A DNA stretch of 64,000 bases from Pontibacter amylolyticus (GTDB lineage Bacteria > Bacteroidota > Bacteroidia > Cytophagales > Hymenobacteraceae): contig NZ_BMFP01000004.1 of NCBI RefSeq assembly GCF_014638845.1, positions 372,001-436,000 on the forward strand. Direction: 5' to 3'. The notes below the pieces were generated by a model. That model ran no database searches. It worked only from the letters and a program-made list of their open reading frames with translations, and had not been told where the DNA came from. Positions 1 through 8,145 of the stretch are shown here, piece after piece. Made by a program: the position numbers and the translations under genes. The first letter of the stretch is position 1. Every line of letters begins with the position of its first letter.

Positions 1-1
1 T

Positions 2-1201
2 TCCAATGATGTGATGCCAACCAATGCGGATGGCACCATGGCGTTCCGTCAAAACAGCGACCTCTTCTATCTTACGGGAGTAGACCAGGAGGAAAGCATC
101 CTATTGCTTTTCCCGGACGCGCGCGACGAGCGCATGAAGGAAGTGCTGTTTGTGCGTGAGTCGAACGAGCACATCATGGTATGGGAAGGGTATAAGCTTA
201 CCAAAGAACAGGCCCGCGAAACGTCAGGTATAGCCTCTGTGCTATGGCTGAAAGACTTTAAGCAGGTTTTCAACAGCCTGATGGCCGAAGCCGAGCACGT
301 ATACCTGAACACCAACGAGCACTTGCGTGCCGTGGTGGAGGTAGAGACTCGCGACGCCCGCTTCATCAAATGGTGCCAGGAGGTATACCCGCTGCACCGC
401 TACGAGCGCAGCGCGCCCATCATGCACCACCTGCGTGCCATCAAATCCGAAAAAGAAATAGAGCTTCTCCGCAAAGCGTGCGATATCACGGAGCTGGGCT
501 TCCGTAGACTACTGCAGTTTATCAAGCCCGGGGTGATGGAGTACGAAGTGGAGGCAGAGCTCTATCACGAATTCATACGCAACCGCTCACGCGGCCCGGC
601 CTACAGCCCAATCATCGCATCGGGCGAGAATGCCTGCATCCTGCACTATACCGACAATAGCCGGGAGTGTAAGGATGGCGACCTGCTACTGCTCGACGTG
701 GGGGCGGAATACGCCAACTACGCCGCTGATATGACGCGCACCGTGCCGGTGAACGGCAAGTATACCAAGCGCCAGCGCGAGGTATACGAGGCGGTGCTGC
801 GTGTGATGAAGGCCGCCACCCAGATGCTGGTGCCCGGCAATTCGCTTGACCAGTACCATAAGTTTGTGGGAACTGTGATGGAGAACGAACTGATCGGGCT
901 CGGCCTGCTGAGCGCGGGCGATGTGCGCAACCAGGACCCTTCCAATCCGCTATACAGGAAATATTTCATGCACGGCACCTCGCACCATCTGGGGCTCGAC
1001 GTGCACGATGTGGGCAGCAAGTACCGCTCTTTTGAGGAAGGCATGGTATTCACCTGCGAGCCGGGTATCTATATTAGAGAAGAAGGTATAGGCGTGCGCC
1101 TGGAGAATGATATTCTGGTTACCAGAAGCGGACCGGTGGACTTGATGAAGAATATTCCGCTGGAGGCGGATGATATTGAAAGGCTGATGCAAAAGCGCTA
1201 A
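2..1201 (+). CDS. pepP: Xaa-Pro aminopeptidase, 5' end outside the window
   Basis: Metallopeptidase of family M24B that removes the N-terminal residue in front of proline. The reading frame is open to the window edge, and the first visible codons (SNDVMPTNADGTMAFRQNSD) lie inside the family's N-terminal domain, so the true start is upstream. The visible 399 residues comprise the rest of the AMP_N-like domain (to about 140) and the complete pita-bread catalytic domain. All five metal ligands are visible: two Asp in LLLDVGAEYANYAADMTR, His in HGTSHHLGLDVHD, Glu in TCEPGIYI and Glu in GVRLEND. Cytosolic peptide turnover is the expected role. It stands alone upstream of the OmpA gene. Confidence 0.93.
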   Translation, partial: SNDVMPTNADGTMAFRQNSDLFYLTGVDQEESILLLFPDARDERMKEVLFVRESNEHIMVWEGYKLTKEQARETSGIASVLWLKDFKQVFNSLMAEAEHVYLNTNEHLRAVVEVETRDARFIKWCQEVYPLHRYERSAPIMHHLRAIKSEKEIELLRKACDITELGFRRLLQFIKPGVMEYEVEAELYHEFIRNRSRGPAYSPIIASGENACILHYTDNSRECKDGDLLLLDVGAEYANYAADMTRTVPVNGKYTKRQREVYEAVLRVMKAATQMLVPGNSLDQYHKFVGTVMENELIGLGLLSAGDVRNQDPSNPLYRKYFMHGTSHHLGLDVHDVGSKYRSFEEGMVFTCEPGIYIREEGIGVRLENDILVTRSGPVDLMKNIPLEADDIERLMQKR

Positions 1202-1586
1202 GCGCGTGCATAGCAGGGGTTTACATATAACTACTTGCAGCCTTTTTTATTGTATTTACGTTAAAAAACAGATGCTTTGCATTTATTGATGTTGAGCACA
1301 CAACTTACGACCCGTAAAAGGGGTTGAAATACAGGGATGCGCGGCTGCGGATAACAGGTGAAGCAGTGCAAGCAGCGCATCGGAGTAGATTTAGATTTAA
1401 GCTGTTAAGACCGTTTTTTTAGACATTAACAAAATGCTTTTGCTTATGGATAAAACCTACAACAATGCAACGACTACCCGCCTGACGTATCGAAATATAC
1501 GTTCCGTCTGTTTTTTTATAGAAATATAAAAAAACTTACCTGAAAATATGTACGTATTGTCATATCAAAATATACTTTCTAAAATT
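1202..1586. other. 385-bp spacer upstream of the OmpA gene
   Basis: No credible gene. It must hold the end of the pepP transcript and the promoter and leader of the strongly expressed-looking OmpA gene. A T-run near 1244-1250 may be a weak terminator. I could not find a clean TAnnTTTG -7 element. The last 80 bp are AT-rich and contain the hairpin listed separately. Confidence 0.5.
1511..1534 (+). promoter_or_regulatory. A/T-only hairpin in the OmpA leader
   Basis: A perfect 10-bp inverted repeat (TTTTTTTATA, GAAA, TATAAAAAAA) sits about 50 bp upstream of the chosen OmpA start. The GAAA sequence would be a stable tetraloop in RNA. It could be an mRNA-stability element or part of the promoter region; the sequence does not say which. 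A further short inverted repeat, ACGTAT/ATACGT, lies just upstream near 1486-1503. Confidence 0.4.
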
Positions 1587-3041
1587 ATGCGAAAAACTCT
1601 AACGAAACTATTTACAACTGCACTCGCGCTTGTATTCCTGCTGTCTGCCAACACAGCTGTGCTTGCGCAGAACGCTGACCAAAGGACGAACCTCCAGATC
1701 TACGGAAGTGCGCTCCAATATAAAGGTGATTTAGGCCACAACTGGTGGAAGGACAAAATGGGCTGGGGAGGCGGCGTGTCGCTGAACCAATACCTGAGCC
1801 CGTCTTTAGACGCTGGTCTGCACCTGAGCTATGGTAACACCGAATTCAGCAGATTCGGATCTTCCATGGACACCAAACTCGGCATGGCAATGCTCGGCCT
1901 GAGACTGAAAATGTATGGCAACATCCTGAAAGAAGATGCTTTCATCGGTCCATACCTGACAGTTGGCGGTGGTGCTCACTTTGTAAGACCAGAAGGTGTT
2001 TCGCCAACGGGTGCTTATGACGAAAACTTCGTGGCAGGTGCAGCTTTTGGTGGAGCCGGTATCCGTTTCAGATTCTCTGACGCGGTGAGCCTGTTCATCG
2101 AGACAAGAGCGCACTTCACTAGCAACGACAAATACGACAACATCGAGTCGAACATCAACGACCGCTTCCTGCAGCACAACATCGGCCTTGGCTTTAACCT
2201 TGGCAAAGGCAAAGACACAGACGCTGACGGTGTGCCGGATAGAAGAGACAAGTGCCCAGACACTCCAACTGGCGTACAGGTTGACAAAGACGGTTGCCCA
2301 ATTGACACAGACGGTGACGGTGTTCCGGATTATCAGGACGAATGCCCAACTGAGGCTGGCGTAGCGAACCTGGGTGGTTGCCCTGACCGCGACGGTGACG
2401 GTGTAGCTGACAAAGATGACCAGTGCCCAGACGAGCCAGGTACTGCTGCCACACAAGGTTGCCCAGACAGCGACGGTGACGGTGTTCCGGATAAAGACGA
2501 CAAGTGCCCTGACACGCCATCTGGTGTTCAAGTAGGTGCCGATGGTTGCCCAGTTGACTCTGACGGTGATGGTGTTCCGGATAACGAAGACCTTTGCCCT
2601 AACTCAGCAGGTACTGCCGAAACAAAAGGTTGCCCTGAGCTGGATGCCCGCACGAAGAAACTGATCGAAGAGAAAGTTAAATTTGAATTCGACCAGGCTC
2701 GCGTACAGGACGGTTACCGTCAGCTGCTTGACAGCATTGTGGTAGCTCTGGAGAAATACCCTGACCACGTACTGTTGATCAAAGGTCACGCTGACCACAT
2801 TGGTTCTGAAGAGTACAACCAGGCACTTTCTGAGCAAAGAGCCCAGGCTGTGAAGGACTATCTGATCCAGCGCGGTGTGCAGAACCCAGACCGTTTGGTG
2901 ACAAGAGGTTACGGTGAAACTCAGCCACTTGTACAGGTAAACACAAGACTCTCTAAAGCCAGAACTGCTGCTGCCCGTGCTCAGAACCGACGTGTCGGTT
3001 TCGAGATGAACACGCCAGACATGCAACTGAATCTGGAGTAA
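1587..3041 (+). CDS. OmpA-family outer membrane protein with TSP3 repeats
   Basis: Outer membrane barrel tethered to peptidoglycan. An in-frame start exists at 1548, but the Met at 1587 begins a canonical signal peptide (MRKTLTKLF, hydrophobic core, cleavage after AVLAQ), so it is preferred; the product is 484 aa. Order: barrel region about 30-205, five acidic thrombospondin type 3 repeats of the DxDGDGVPDxxDxCP kind (about 208-355, calcium binding in this family), then a C-terminal OmpA domain with GHADHIGSEEYNQALSEQRA, holding the Asp and Arg that grip diaminopimelate. Codon use leans to GCT, GGT and AAA, as expected for a highly expressed gene. It is followed by a perfect terminator. Confidence 0.93.
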   Translation: MRKTLTKLFTTALALVFLLSANTAVLAQNADQRTNLQIYGSALQYKGDLGHNWWKDKMGWGGGVSLNQYLSPSLDAGLHLSYGNTEFSRFGSSMDTKLGMAMLGLRLKMYGNILKEDAFIGPYLTVGGGAHFVRPEGVSPTGAYDENFVAGAAFGGAGIRFRFSDAVSLFIETRAHFTSNDKYDNIESNINDRFLQHNIGLGFNLGKGKDTDADGVPDRRDKCPDTPTGVQVDKDGCPIDTDGDGVPDYQDECPTEAGVANLGGCPDRDGDGVADKDDQCPDEPGTAATQGCPDSDGDGVPDKDDKCPDTPSGVQVGADGCPVDSDGDGVPDNEDLCPNSAGTAETKGCPELDARTKKLIEEKVKFEFDQARVQDGYRQLLDSIVVALEKYPDHVLLIKGHADHIGSEEYNQALSEQRAQAVKDYLIQRGVQNPDRLVTRGYGETQPLVQVNTRLSKARTAAARAQNRRVGFEMNTPDMQLNLE

Positions 3042-3064
3042 CATCAGTAACCATTAAGGTTAAA

Positions 3065-3110
3065 ACACAAAAAGGCCCCGCAGAGCAATCTGCGGGGCCT
3101 TTTTGTGTTA
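3065..3110 (+). terminator. Perfect 21-bp hairpin terminator after OmpA
   Basis: Arms 3065-3085 and 3090-3110 are perfectly complementary with a 4-nt loop (GCAA). The arms carry GGCCCCGC and end in an A-run/T-run, so it can stop transcription from either side. Confidence 0.92.
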
Positions 3111-3779
3111 ATGCGGGTTTGTGCACTCAGACTTCGCCGTGTCTCTCAGATCTGCGAGTGTCTGGGTGGCTACGGAGGTATAGCTTGTCTGAATCTTTAT
3201 ATAGGGCCCCTACCCCAAGGATTTTCAGGATTCAAGGATTTGCAGGATTCTCGTGAACGATTATACCCACCCCTGCCCCTCCCGAGAGGGGATTTTTGTC
3301 ATTGCCTAATCAAAGGTATAGCTTCGTGGTTAAAGCAGTTCCTTTGAAGTACCGGGTCCAACCACCCCTACCCCTCCTTATCCAAGGAGGGGAGTCTGTA
3401 GTTGCCAACTTACAGGTATAAGCTTCGTTGTTACTGTCACACACCACTGGCAGGTATAGCAAGAGTAACTTGCCACGCTGGCATTGAAACAAACAGCATC
3501 AGCCAAGTGCATAAACGACGATTTTGTGTTTGAGCGGTCAGCGAGTTTAAAAGCGTCTTGATTTTTTTGCTTACTTTTTTCATCAAGGAAAAAAGTAAGG
3601 CCCGCCCGGCCAGGGCAAGCTATAGAACAAAACAGGTTGCTATACCTGCAACAGCACTTGCCACAAAGCAAAGCAGGCTATACCAAGTCCAGAGGCACCA
3701 TCATACCAGACACGAGCGATGACGCTCACGCCATTAAGCTATACCTATACAGCTTTCCTCAAAAATGATAAAGTGAGTT
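3111..3779. repeat. 669-bp gene-free spacer of dispersed-type repeats
   Basis: No coding sequence is credible. Contents in order: a tandem of AAGGATTTTCAGGATT and AAGGATTTGCAGGATT (about 3217-3249); two diverged copies of a unit about 95 bp apart, each made of CCACCCCTnCCCCTCC, a short loop, GAGGGGA, then a segment ending in GGTATA(A)GCTTCGT (from 3267 and from 3362); a perfect 12-bp hairpin CTTACTTTTTTC/GAAAAAAGTAAG (3570-3581 with 3588-3599); and several copies of the GGTATAG motif in both orientations (near 3178, 3314, 3451, 3640, 3740). GC-rich hairpins of this look are common in Bacteroidota spacers, from memory. Confidence 0.7.
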
Positions 3780-4703
3780 TTACTGCTTCGAAGCCAGCAG
3801 GTATAGCACCGCCATACGGATGGCCACACCGTTCTCTACTTGGTTGAGGATAATGGAATGATGGGAATCAGCAGCATCGGAGCTTAGCTCCACACCGCGG
3901 TTGATCGGGCCAGGGTGCATGAGCACGATCTCCTTATCAAGGCTGTCGAGCATCTTCTTGTCAATGCCGTAATAAAGCGTGTACTCGCGTAGGGATGGGA
4001 AATACTTCATTTGCTGGCGCTCCAGTTGTATGCGCAGCACATTTGCTACATCGCACCAGGCGAGCGCTTTGCGGACATCAAATTCCACTTTTACGCCCAA
4101 CTCTCTGATATACTTGGGCAGGAGGGTCACAGGACCGCACACCATCACTTCGGCACCGAGCTTTTGCAGCGCGAAGATGTTGGATAGCGCCACGCGGGAA
4201 TGCAGAATGTCGCCAATGATCACCACTTTCTTACCTGCTACTTCACCCAGTTTCTCCCGGATGGAAAAAGAGTCGAGGAGGGCCTGGGTGGGGTGCTCGT
4301 GGGTGCCATCGCCGGCGTTTACGATGTTAGCGTTTATGTGGCGGCTTAGGAAGTGGGGTGCACCCGGGCTGGAGTGGCGCATCACGATCATGTCCACCTT
4401 CATGGCCAGGATGTTGTTTACTGTGTCAAGCAGTGTTTCGCCTTTCTTCACGGAGCTGCCGCTGGACGAGAAGTTGATCACATCAGCGGAAAGTCTTTTT
4501 TCAGCCAGTTCGAAGGAAAGACGGGTGCGGGTAGAGTTTTCGAAAAAGACGTTGGCAATGGTGATGTCACGCAGCGAGGGCACTTTCTTGATGGGCCGGT
4601 TCAGAACATCTTTAAAGTTATCAGCGGTCTCGAAAATGAGTTGGATGTCTTCTGCTGTAATGTCTTTGATGCCGAGTAGATGCCGGACGCTGAGCTCTTG
4701 CAT
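3780..4703 (-). CDS. pyrB: Aspartate carbamoyltransferase, catalytic chain
   Basis: Joins carbamoyl phosphate and L-aspartate to N-carbamoyl-aspartate, the committed step of pyrimidine synthesis, in the cytosol. The 307-aa length is normal. Signatures visible: the carbamoyl-phosphate loop STRTR (57-61), the SVKKGET loop (84-90), HPTQALLD near 137 and HPGPINRG near 265. It lies 7 bp behind pyrR on the same strand, so the two form an operon. No regulatory chain pyrI is present next to it. A repeat-rich spacer follows it. Confidence 0.96.
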   Translation of the reverse strand: MQELSVRHLLGIKDITAEDIQLIFETADNFKDVLNRPIKKVPSLRDITIANVFFENSTRTRLSFELAEKRLSADVINFSSSGSSVKKGETLLDTVNNILAMKVDMIVMRHSSPGAPHFLSRHINANIVNAGDGTHEHPTQALLDSFSIREKLGEVAGKKVVIIGDILHSRVALSNIFALQKLGAEVMVCGPVTLLPKYIRELGVKVEFDVRKALAWCDVANVLRIQLERQQMKYFPSLREYTLYYGIDKKMLDSLDKEIVLMHPGPINRGVELSSDAADSHHSIILNQVENGVAIRMAVLYLLASKQ

Positions 4704-4710
4704 GGATGCT

Positions 4711-5259
4711 TTATTCTTCGTTTTTGGTCACTAACCAGATATTGTCTTCTTGTGTTTCGGACCCTTGCCACTCCACCAGCACCCGCTGCGATTGCAGGGA
4801 GTTAACGCGCCGGCCCACATAGGTTGGCTCGATGGGCAGGTGGCGGCTGTAGAGGCGGTCGATGAGCACCAGTAGCTCCACATTGGCCGGGCGCCCGAAA
4901 GAGATCATGGCATCCATGGCGGCCCTTACCGAGCGACCGGTATAGAGCACGTCATCCGCCAGGATCACCTTTTTGCCTTCGATCAGGAAGTCGATGTGCG
5001 TGGCGTTGGCGGCCAGCGGTGTTTCCCTTCTCCTGAAATCGTCGCGGTGAAAAGTGGTGTCGAGGTAGCCGGTTGGTACGGTGGTGCCCAGGATGGCCTT
5101 CAGAGTGCTTTGGATGCGTTGTGCCACCTGTCGTCCGCGCGGCTGCAGACCGATGATCACAGAATCAGAGAAATCGCCGTGGTTCTCGATGAGTTGGTGG
5201 CAAAGGCGCATCACCATAATCTCGAGCAACTGGTGGTTAACGATGAGTCTTTTCTGCAT
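4711..5259 (-). CDS. pyrR: PyrR bifunctional regulator / uracil phosphoribosyltransferase
   Basis: In the family this protein binds pyr mRNA in a UMP-dependent way and has uracil phosphoribosyltransferase activity. At 182 aa it is full length. The PRPP-binding motif VILADDVLYTGRS is at 98-110. It is the first gene of the pyrR-pyrB operon. A TATATTTG element lies only about 20 bp upstream of its start, so there is little room for an attenuator leader before pyrR. If it acts on RNA, the target must be elsewhere, or in this organism the protein acts chiefly as an enzyme (inference). Confidence 0.94.
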   Translation of the reverse strand: MQKRLIVNHQLLEIMVMRLCHQLIENHGDFSDSVIIGLQPRGRQVAQRIQSTLKAILGTTVPTGYLDTTFHRDDFRRRETPLAANATHIDFLIEGKKVILADDVLYTGRSVRAAMDAMISFGRPANVELLVLIDRLYSRHLPIEPTYVGRRVNSLQSQRVLVEWQGSETQEDNIWLVTKNEE

Positions 5260-5278
5260 GGCCTGGGGGTCTTGGTTG

Positions 5279-5286
5279 CAAATATA
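5279..5286 (-). promoter_or_regulatory. -7 element TATATTTG for pyrR-pyrB
   Basis: Reads TATATTTG on the minus strand, matching the Bacteroidota TAnnTTTG consensus, 20 nt from the pyrR start. No TTTG at the -33 distance was seen. Confidence 0.5.
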
Positions 5287-5290
5287 GGAT

Positions 5291-5531
5291 GTTCGGTTGA
5301 ATTGTTAAATTGTTGGGTGGTTAAAAGGGTAAATTGTTAAATGGTTGAATTGCTAAATGGTTAAATTGTTGAAGGATGGAATATTTTTGATGTGGCAGGT
5401 AAGAAAGAGTTTCTGAAGAAGGTATAGCTAAGCCCGCCAAACGATGAAAATAGGTATAGCAGCAACTCTGCATCGAAATTTATAACCATCAACCATTTAA
5501 CAATTCAACCCTCAACAATTCGACCATCAAA
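5291..5531. repeat. Intergenic inverted repeat with degenerate GTTAAATTGTTGAA arms
   Basis: Left arm 5291-5376 is a chain of words such as GGTTGAATTGTTAAATTG. The right arm 5482-5531 is the same vocabulary in reverse complement (CAACCATTTAACAATTC). A roughly 105-bp centre contains two AGGTATAG copies. The right arm runs into the stop codon (TGA at 5527-5529) of the gene at 5527. Confidence 0.7.
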
Positions 5532-7005
5532 AACTAATCTTATTGATGTAGAAGACCGTGCGGTTGGGGCCGTTGGGGACGCGTATGCGCTGGAAGCCGA
5601 AGGCGGCAAAATGGGGACCATACCAGCGGATCAGGCCCGGCAGATCTGTGCTCAGGATCTTCTCTTCTTTTTCGTAGGGCAGGAGCTCTATTGAAGTTTC
5701 TTCATCCGTGTACTTGTTCTGCACCATCTGGCGGTAGATGATTTTTTCCTGCTCGGGGTAGGCCATCACCAGGCGCCCGTCCGGCAGACTGGCGACCTCC
5801 ACTGCATAGGTAAGCGAATTGGTCAGCACGTCGCGAAGAGGGAAGGTATTGTCCCAGAGCAACACTCCATCCCGGTCGAAGCCCAGCGCGATCGCGTGCG
5901 TGCGCTTGTAGGCCTGTGCTTCACGCTCCACCCCTCTGATGCGCGTGTCAAATAAATTGCTGTTGCTGCGGTATTGCGGAAAGTATACCTCCGCTGCGAG
6001 CACATAGCCACCAGGCGTTTCGATCAGATCGTGCAGGAGCATGCGGTAGCGCTGCATCGGCTCTTTTCCTTCCTTAATGCGGGCAAATTCGCGCTTGCGG
6101 GTACGCTCCTCACGCCGCGGCTTCATGTATTTGAAGAAGTTCTGCAGGTCGAGCAGCGAGTAAAACTCCCCTTCCGCAACTTTAAAAGCCACCGGTGATG
6201 TGAAAAAGCCCTGCACAAAACGTAGGTCCCGGACTCCGTAGGTACCTACCAGCAAACGGGAAAGCGTGTCGCCGGGAGTGACCTCGGCGTTGAGCAGGCT
6301 TCTGTCCTGAGGCTGGAGGATGAAGTAGTTCTGCAGCAGCTTGCCCTCGGGGTTGAAGCTCTTTACCTGAAGGCGCGAAATCCGGCGGTTGGTCTCGGCC
6401 AATACCACATCCACACGGCCGTGCTCATGATCGGTGTGCAGGTCAGAGAAAGAGGATTCCTCGCCATACAGGGCAGGCAGGATGGTGGGCTGTGGCTTCT
6501 CGGGGTTCAGGTAGAGCAGGTTCGGCTTTGTGTCGTAGCTATTGCCGGTGATCAGGAAATGGTTGCCGCGCAGTACGTTGAACTCGTAGATGAACTCTGC
6601 TTTTTCGAGTTCGATCTCGCTCTGGCTTACCGTGCCGCTATCCAGGTCGAGGCGCACAAAGGTATAGAGCGTCGGTTTGGCTGCCTGAAAGATAAGGTAG
6701 GTATAGGGAGCCTCCGTGTAGTGGCGCACAAATTCGTACTCCGACTTCAGATCCAGGGTGCTTTTCCAGACAGGTTCCAGCTGCGCGTTGTACTTCTCCA
6801 GAACAAAGTCAGGAGCCTTGGCCCAGGTATCGGCGTTGCGGCTGTAGACCAGTAGGCTGCTGTCGGGCAGGGCCAATACCTCTACATGGCTGGTTTCGTA
6901 CTGGTAGGGCAGCTCGAGTCGCACGGGCTGCCGGGGCTCCTGTGCCCAAAGCAGGACAGGTGCCAGCCCGGCAAAGCAGAACAGCAAAAGGCGCAGGTAT
7001 GGCAT
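5527..7005 (-). CDS. Secreted protein of unknown function
   Basis: Not a family I recognise. The 492-aa product starts with a clear signal peptide (MPYLRLLLFCFAGLAPVLLW, cleavage near AQ), so it is exported. The body is rich in Tyr, Leu and charged residues, with many short strand-like segments and no catalytic motif I can name. Spaced blocks such as LPDSSLLVYSR and LPDGRLVMAYPE suggest a beta-propeller-like fold; that is inference from pattern only. No lipobox and no T9SS C-terminal domain were seen. Neighbours (pyrR upstream on the other side of a repeat, EVE protein) do not indicate a role. Confidence 0.75.
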   Translation of the reverse strand: MPYLRLLLFCFAGLAPVLLWAQEPRQPVRLELPYQYETSHVEVLALPDSSLLVYSRNADTWAKAPDFVLEKYNAQLEPVWKSTLDLKSEYEFVRHYTEAPYTYLIFQAAKPTLYTFVRLDLDSGTVSQSEIELEKAEFIYEFNVLRGNHFLITGNSYDTKPNLLYLNPEKPQPTILPALYGEESSFSDLHTDHEHGRVDVVLAETNRRISRLQVKSFNPEGKLLQNYFILQPQDRSLLNAEVTPGDTLSRLLVGTYGVRDLRFVQGFFTSPVAFKVAEGEFYSLLDLQNFFKYMKPRREERTRKREFARIKEGKEPMQRYRMLLHDLIETPGGYVLAAEVYFPQYRSNSNLFDTRIRGVEREAQAYKRTHAIALGFDRDGVLLWDNTFPLRDVLTNSLTYAVEVASLPDGRLVMAYPEQEKIIYRQMVQNKYTDEETSIELLPYEKEEKILSTDLPGLIRWYGPHFAAFGFQRIRVPNGPNRTVFYINKISF

Positions 7006-7111
7006 GTTACAATCTTATGCTGCCGGTAGGCAGTGGGTATAAGGCAGTTAAATGCTTTTTACTCTTTTTTGTAAAGTAACGTTGTGCCTGCCTGCGGCCA
7101 GCCGTCCCGGA

Positions 7112-7516
7112 TTAATTACCCAGGGCGAGCAGCACGTCAAATTCCTCGGCTTTGAGCGGCATCACCGACAGGCGCGACTGGCGCAGCAGGGCGATGTTCT
7201 CCAAACGAGGGTCTTTCTTGATCTGATCCAGTGTTACGGGAGTCTTAAACGCACTTTCCGGCACCAGGTCAACGGCCATCCACTTCGGGTCGTCGGCGCT
7301 TGGGTCAGGGTAGGCGGCTTTGTCCACTTTGGCCATACCTACAATCGCTTTTTCAGACACGCTGTGGTAAAACAGCACCAGGTCGCCGGGCTGCATCAGC
7401 TGCAGGTTGTTGCGGGCCTGGTAATTGCGGACGCCGTCCCAGCAAACGCGGCCTTCTTTTATAAATCTGGCCCAGGAATAGGCATCAGGTTCTGATTTTA
7501 CTAACCAGTATTGCAT
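7112..7516 (-). CDS. EVE domain-containing protein
   Basis: A stand-alone EVE domain of 134 aa, PUA-like fold. The hallmark N-terminus YWLVKSEPDAYSW and the block WDGVRNYQARNNL, followed by GDLVLFYHS, match the family. EVE domains are thought to bind modified bases in nucleic acids, either alone or fused to restriction enzymes. Here it is alone and its neighbours are ordinary genes, so a defence role is not supported by context. The substrate is unknown. The gene has no close operon partner. Confidence 0.9.
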   Translation of the reverse strand: MQYWLVKSEPDAYSWARFIKEGRVCWDGVRNYQARNNLQLMQPGDLVLFYHSVSEKAIVGMAKVDKAAYPDPSADDPKWMAVDLVPESAFKTPVTLDQIKKDPRLENIALLRQSRLSVMPLKAEEFDVLLALGN

Positions 7517-7583
7517 GTGGTAAGGTATAGGTAATCGAATTTAAAATCAGCTGTTGACCGCAGACGGCCTAAAGTACAGCCCG

Positions 7584-7985
7584 TTACTCGTCCTGTACTT
7601 CCGGCTTTATTCGCACCTTCAGCACACTGTCTTTCAGCGACACGACTTCCATGGTGTATCGCTGCTCAGGGTAGCCGTTGCCCTGGATGTGTACGCGGAT
7701 GGTGTTCTTGTCTTTGTACTCCCAAATGCCGATGTGTTCCTCCAGCCCGTCGGCAGGAGCGATCGCATACTGCTTGGCCACGCCTTCCTGCTCCAGCGCA
7801 AAACCGGTCCGGCCTCTGGAGGGCGGAAAGTCGTAGGTGTTGGGGCGGTACACGAGCACGTCGTCCTCATCTTCTTCGTATGAGTGTAACCAGGTTTGGC
7901 CCAGGAGTTCAGCCTCCGCCTTTTTTCGGCAGGTGTTGGCCAGCAGCACGAGGCACAGAACGCATAGCAGCGAAGCGTATTTCAT
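7584..7985 (-). CDS. Small putative lipoprotein, unknown function
   Basis: 133 aa with a hydrophobic N-terminus (MKYASLLCVLCLVLLANTC) that ends in a Cys in a lipobox-like setting, so it is probably a lipoprotein. The rest is acidic and strand-rich (EEDEDDVLVYRPNTYDF, TIRVHIQGNGYPEQRYTMEV), similar in style to small lipocalin-like Bacteroidota lipoproteins, but I cannot assign a family. It is divergent from the PolX gene, which starts about 160 bp away. Confidence 0.75.
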   Translation of the reverse strand: MKYASLLCVLCLVLLANTCRKKAEAELLGQTWLHSYEEDEDDVLVYRPNTYDFPPSRGRTGFALEQEGVAKQYAIAPADGLEEHIGIWEYKDKNTIRVHIQGNGYPEQRYTMEVVSLKDSVLKVRIKPEVQDE

Positions 7986-8117
7986 ATTTTTTAGTTTGGG
8001 AGCGTCTTTTAGGATCAGCTAAATATCTAGCTAAGATAAGGATTTCCTGCTTTATATAGAAGCCTCGTAATATAAAAGGTCGCCGGACAGAGGTGGCAAA
8101 GGTATGGCGGCTTTTTC

Positions 8118-8125
8118 TATCTTTG
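8118..8125 (+). promoter_or_regulatory. -7 element TATCTTTG for polX
   Basis: Matches TAnnTTTG. It lies downstream of the first in-frame ATG (8104) of the polX frame, so a transcript from here would begin near 8132 and could not use that ATG. This supports the TTG start at 8146. Confidence 0.5.
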
Positions 8126-8145
8126 TACCTATACACAACATTGCC

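Noticed and set aside
3105..3671. Short open frames in the repeat-rich spacer
   Set aside because: They run through hairpin repeats and have no family resemblance or start signals.
7112..7516. EVE-domain gene as a sign of a defence island
   Set aside because: The domain can occur in restriction systems, but no restriction, methylation or toxin gene is nearby; the neighbours are ordinary.
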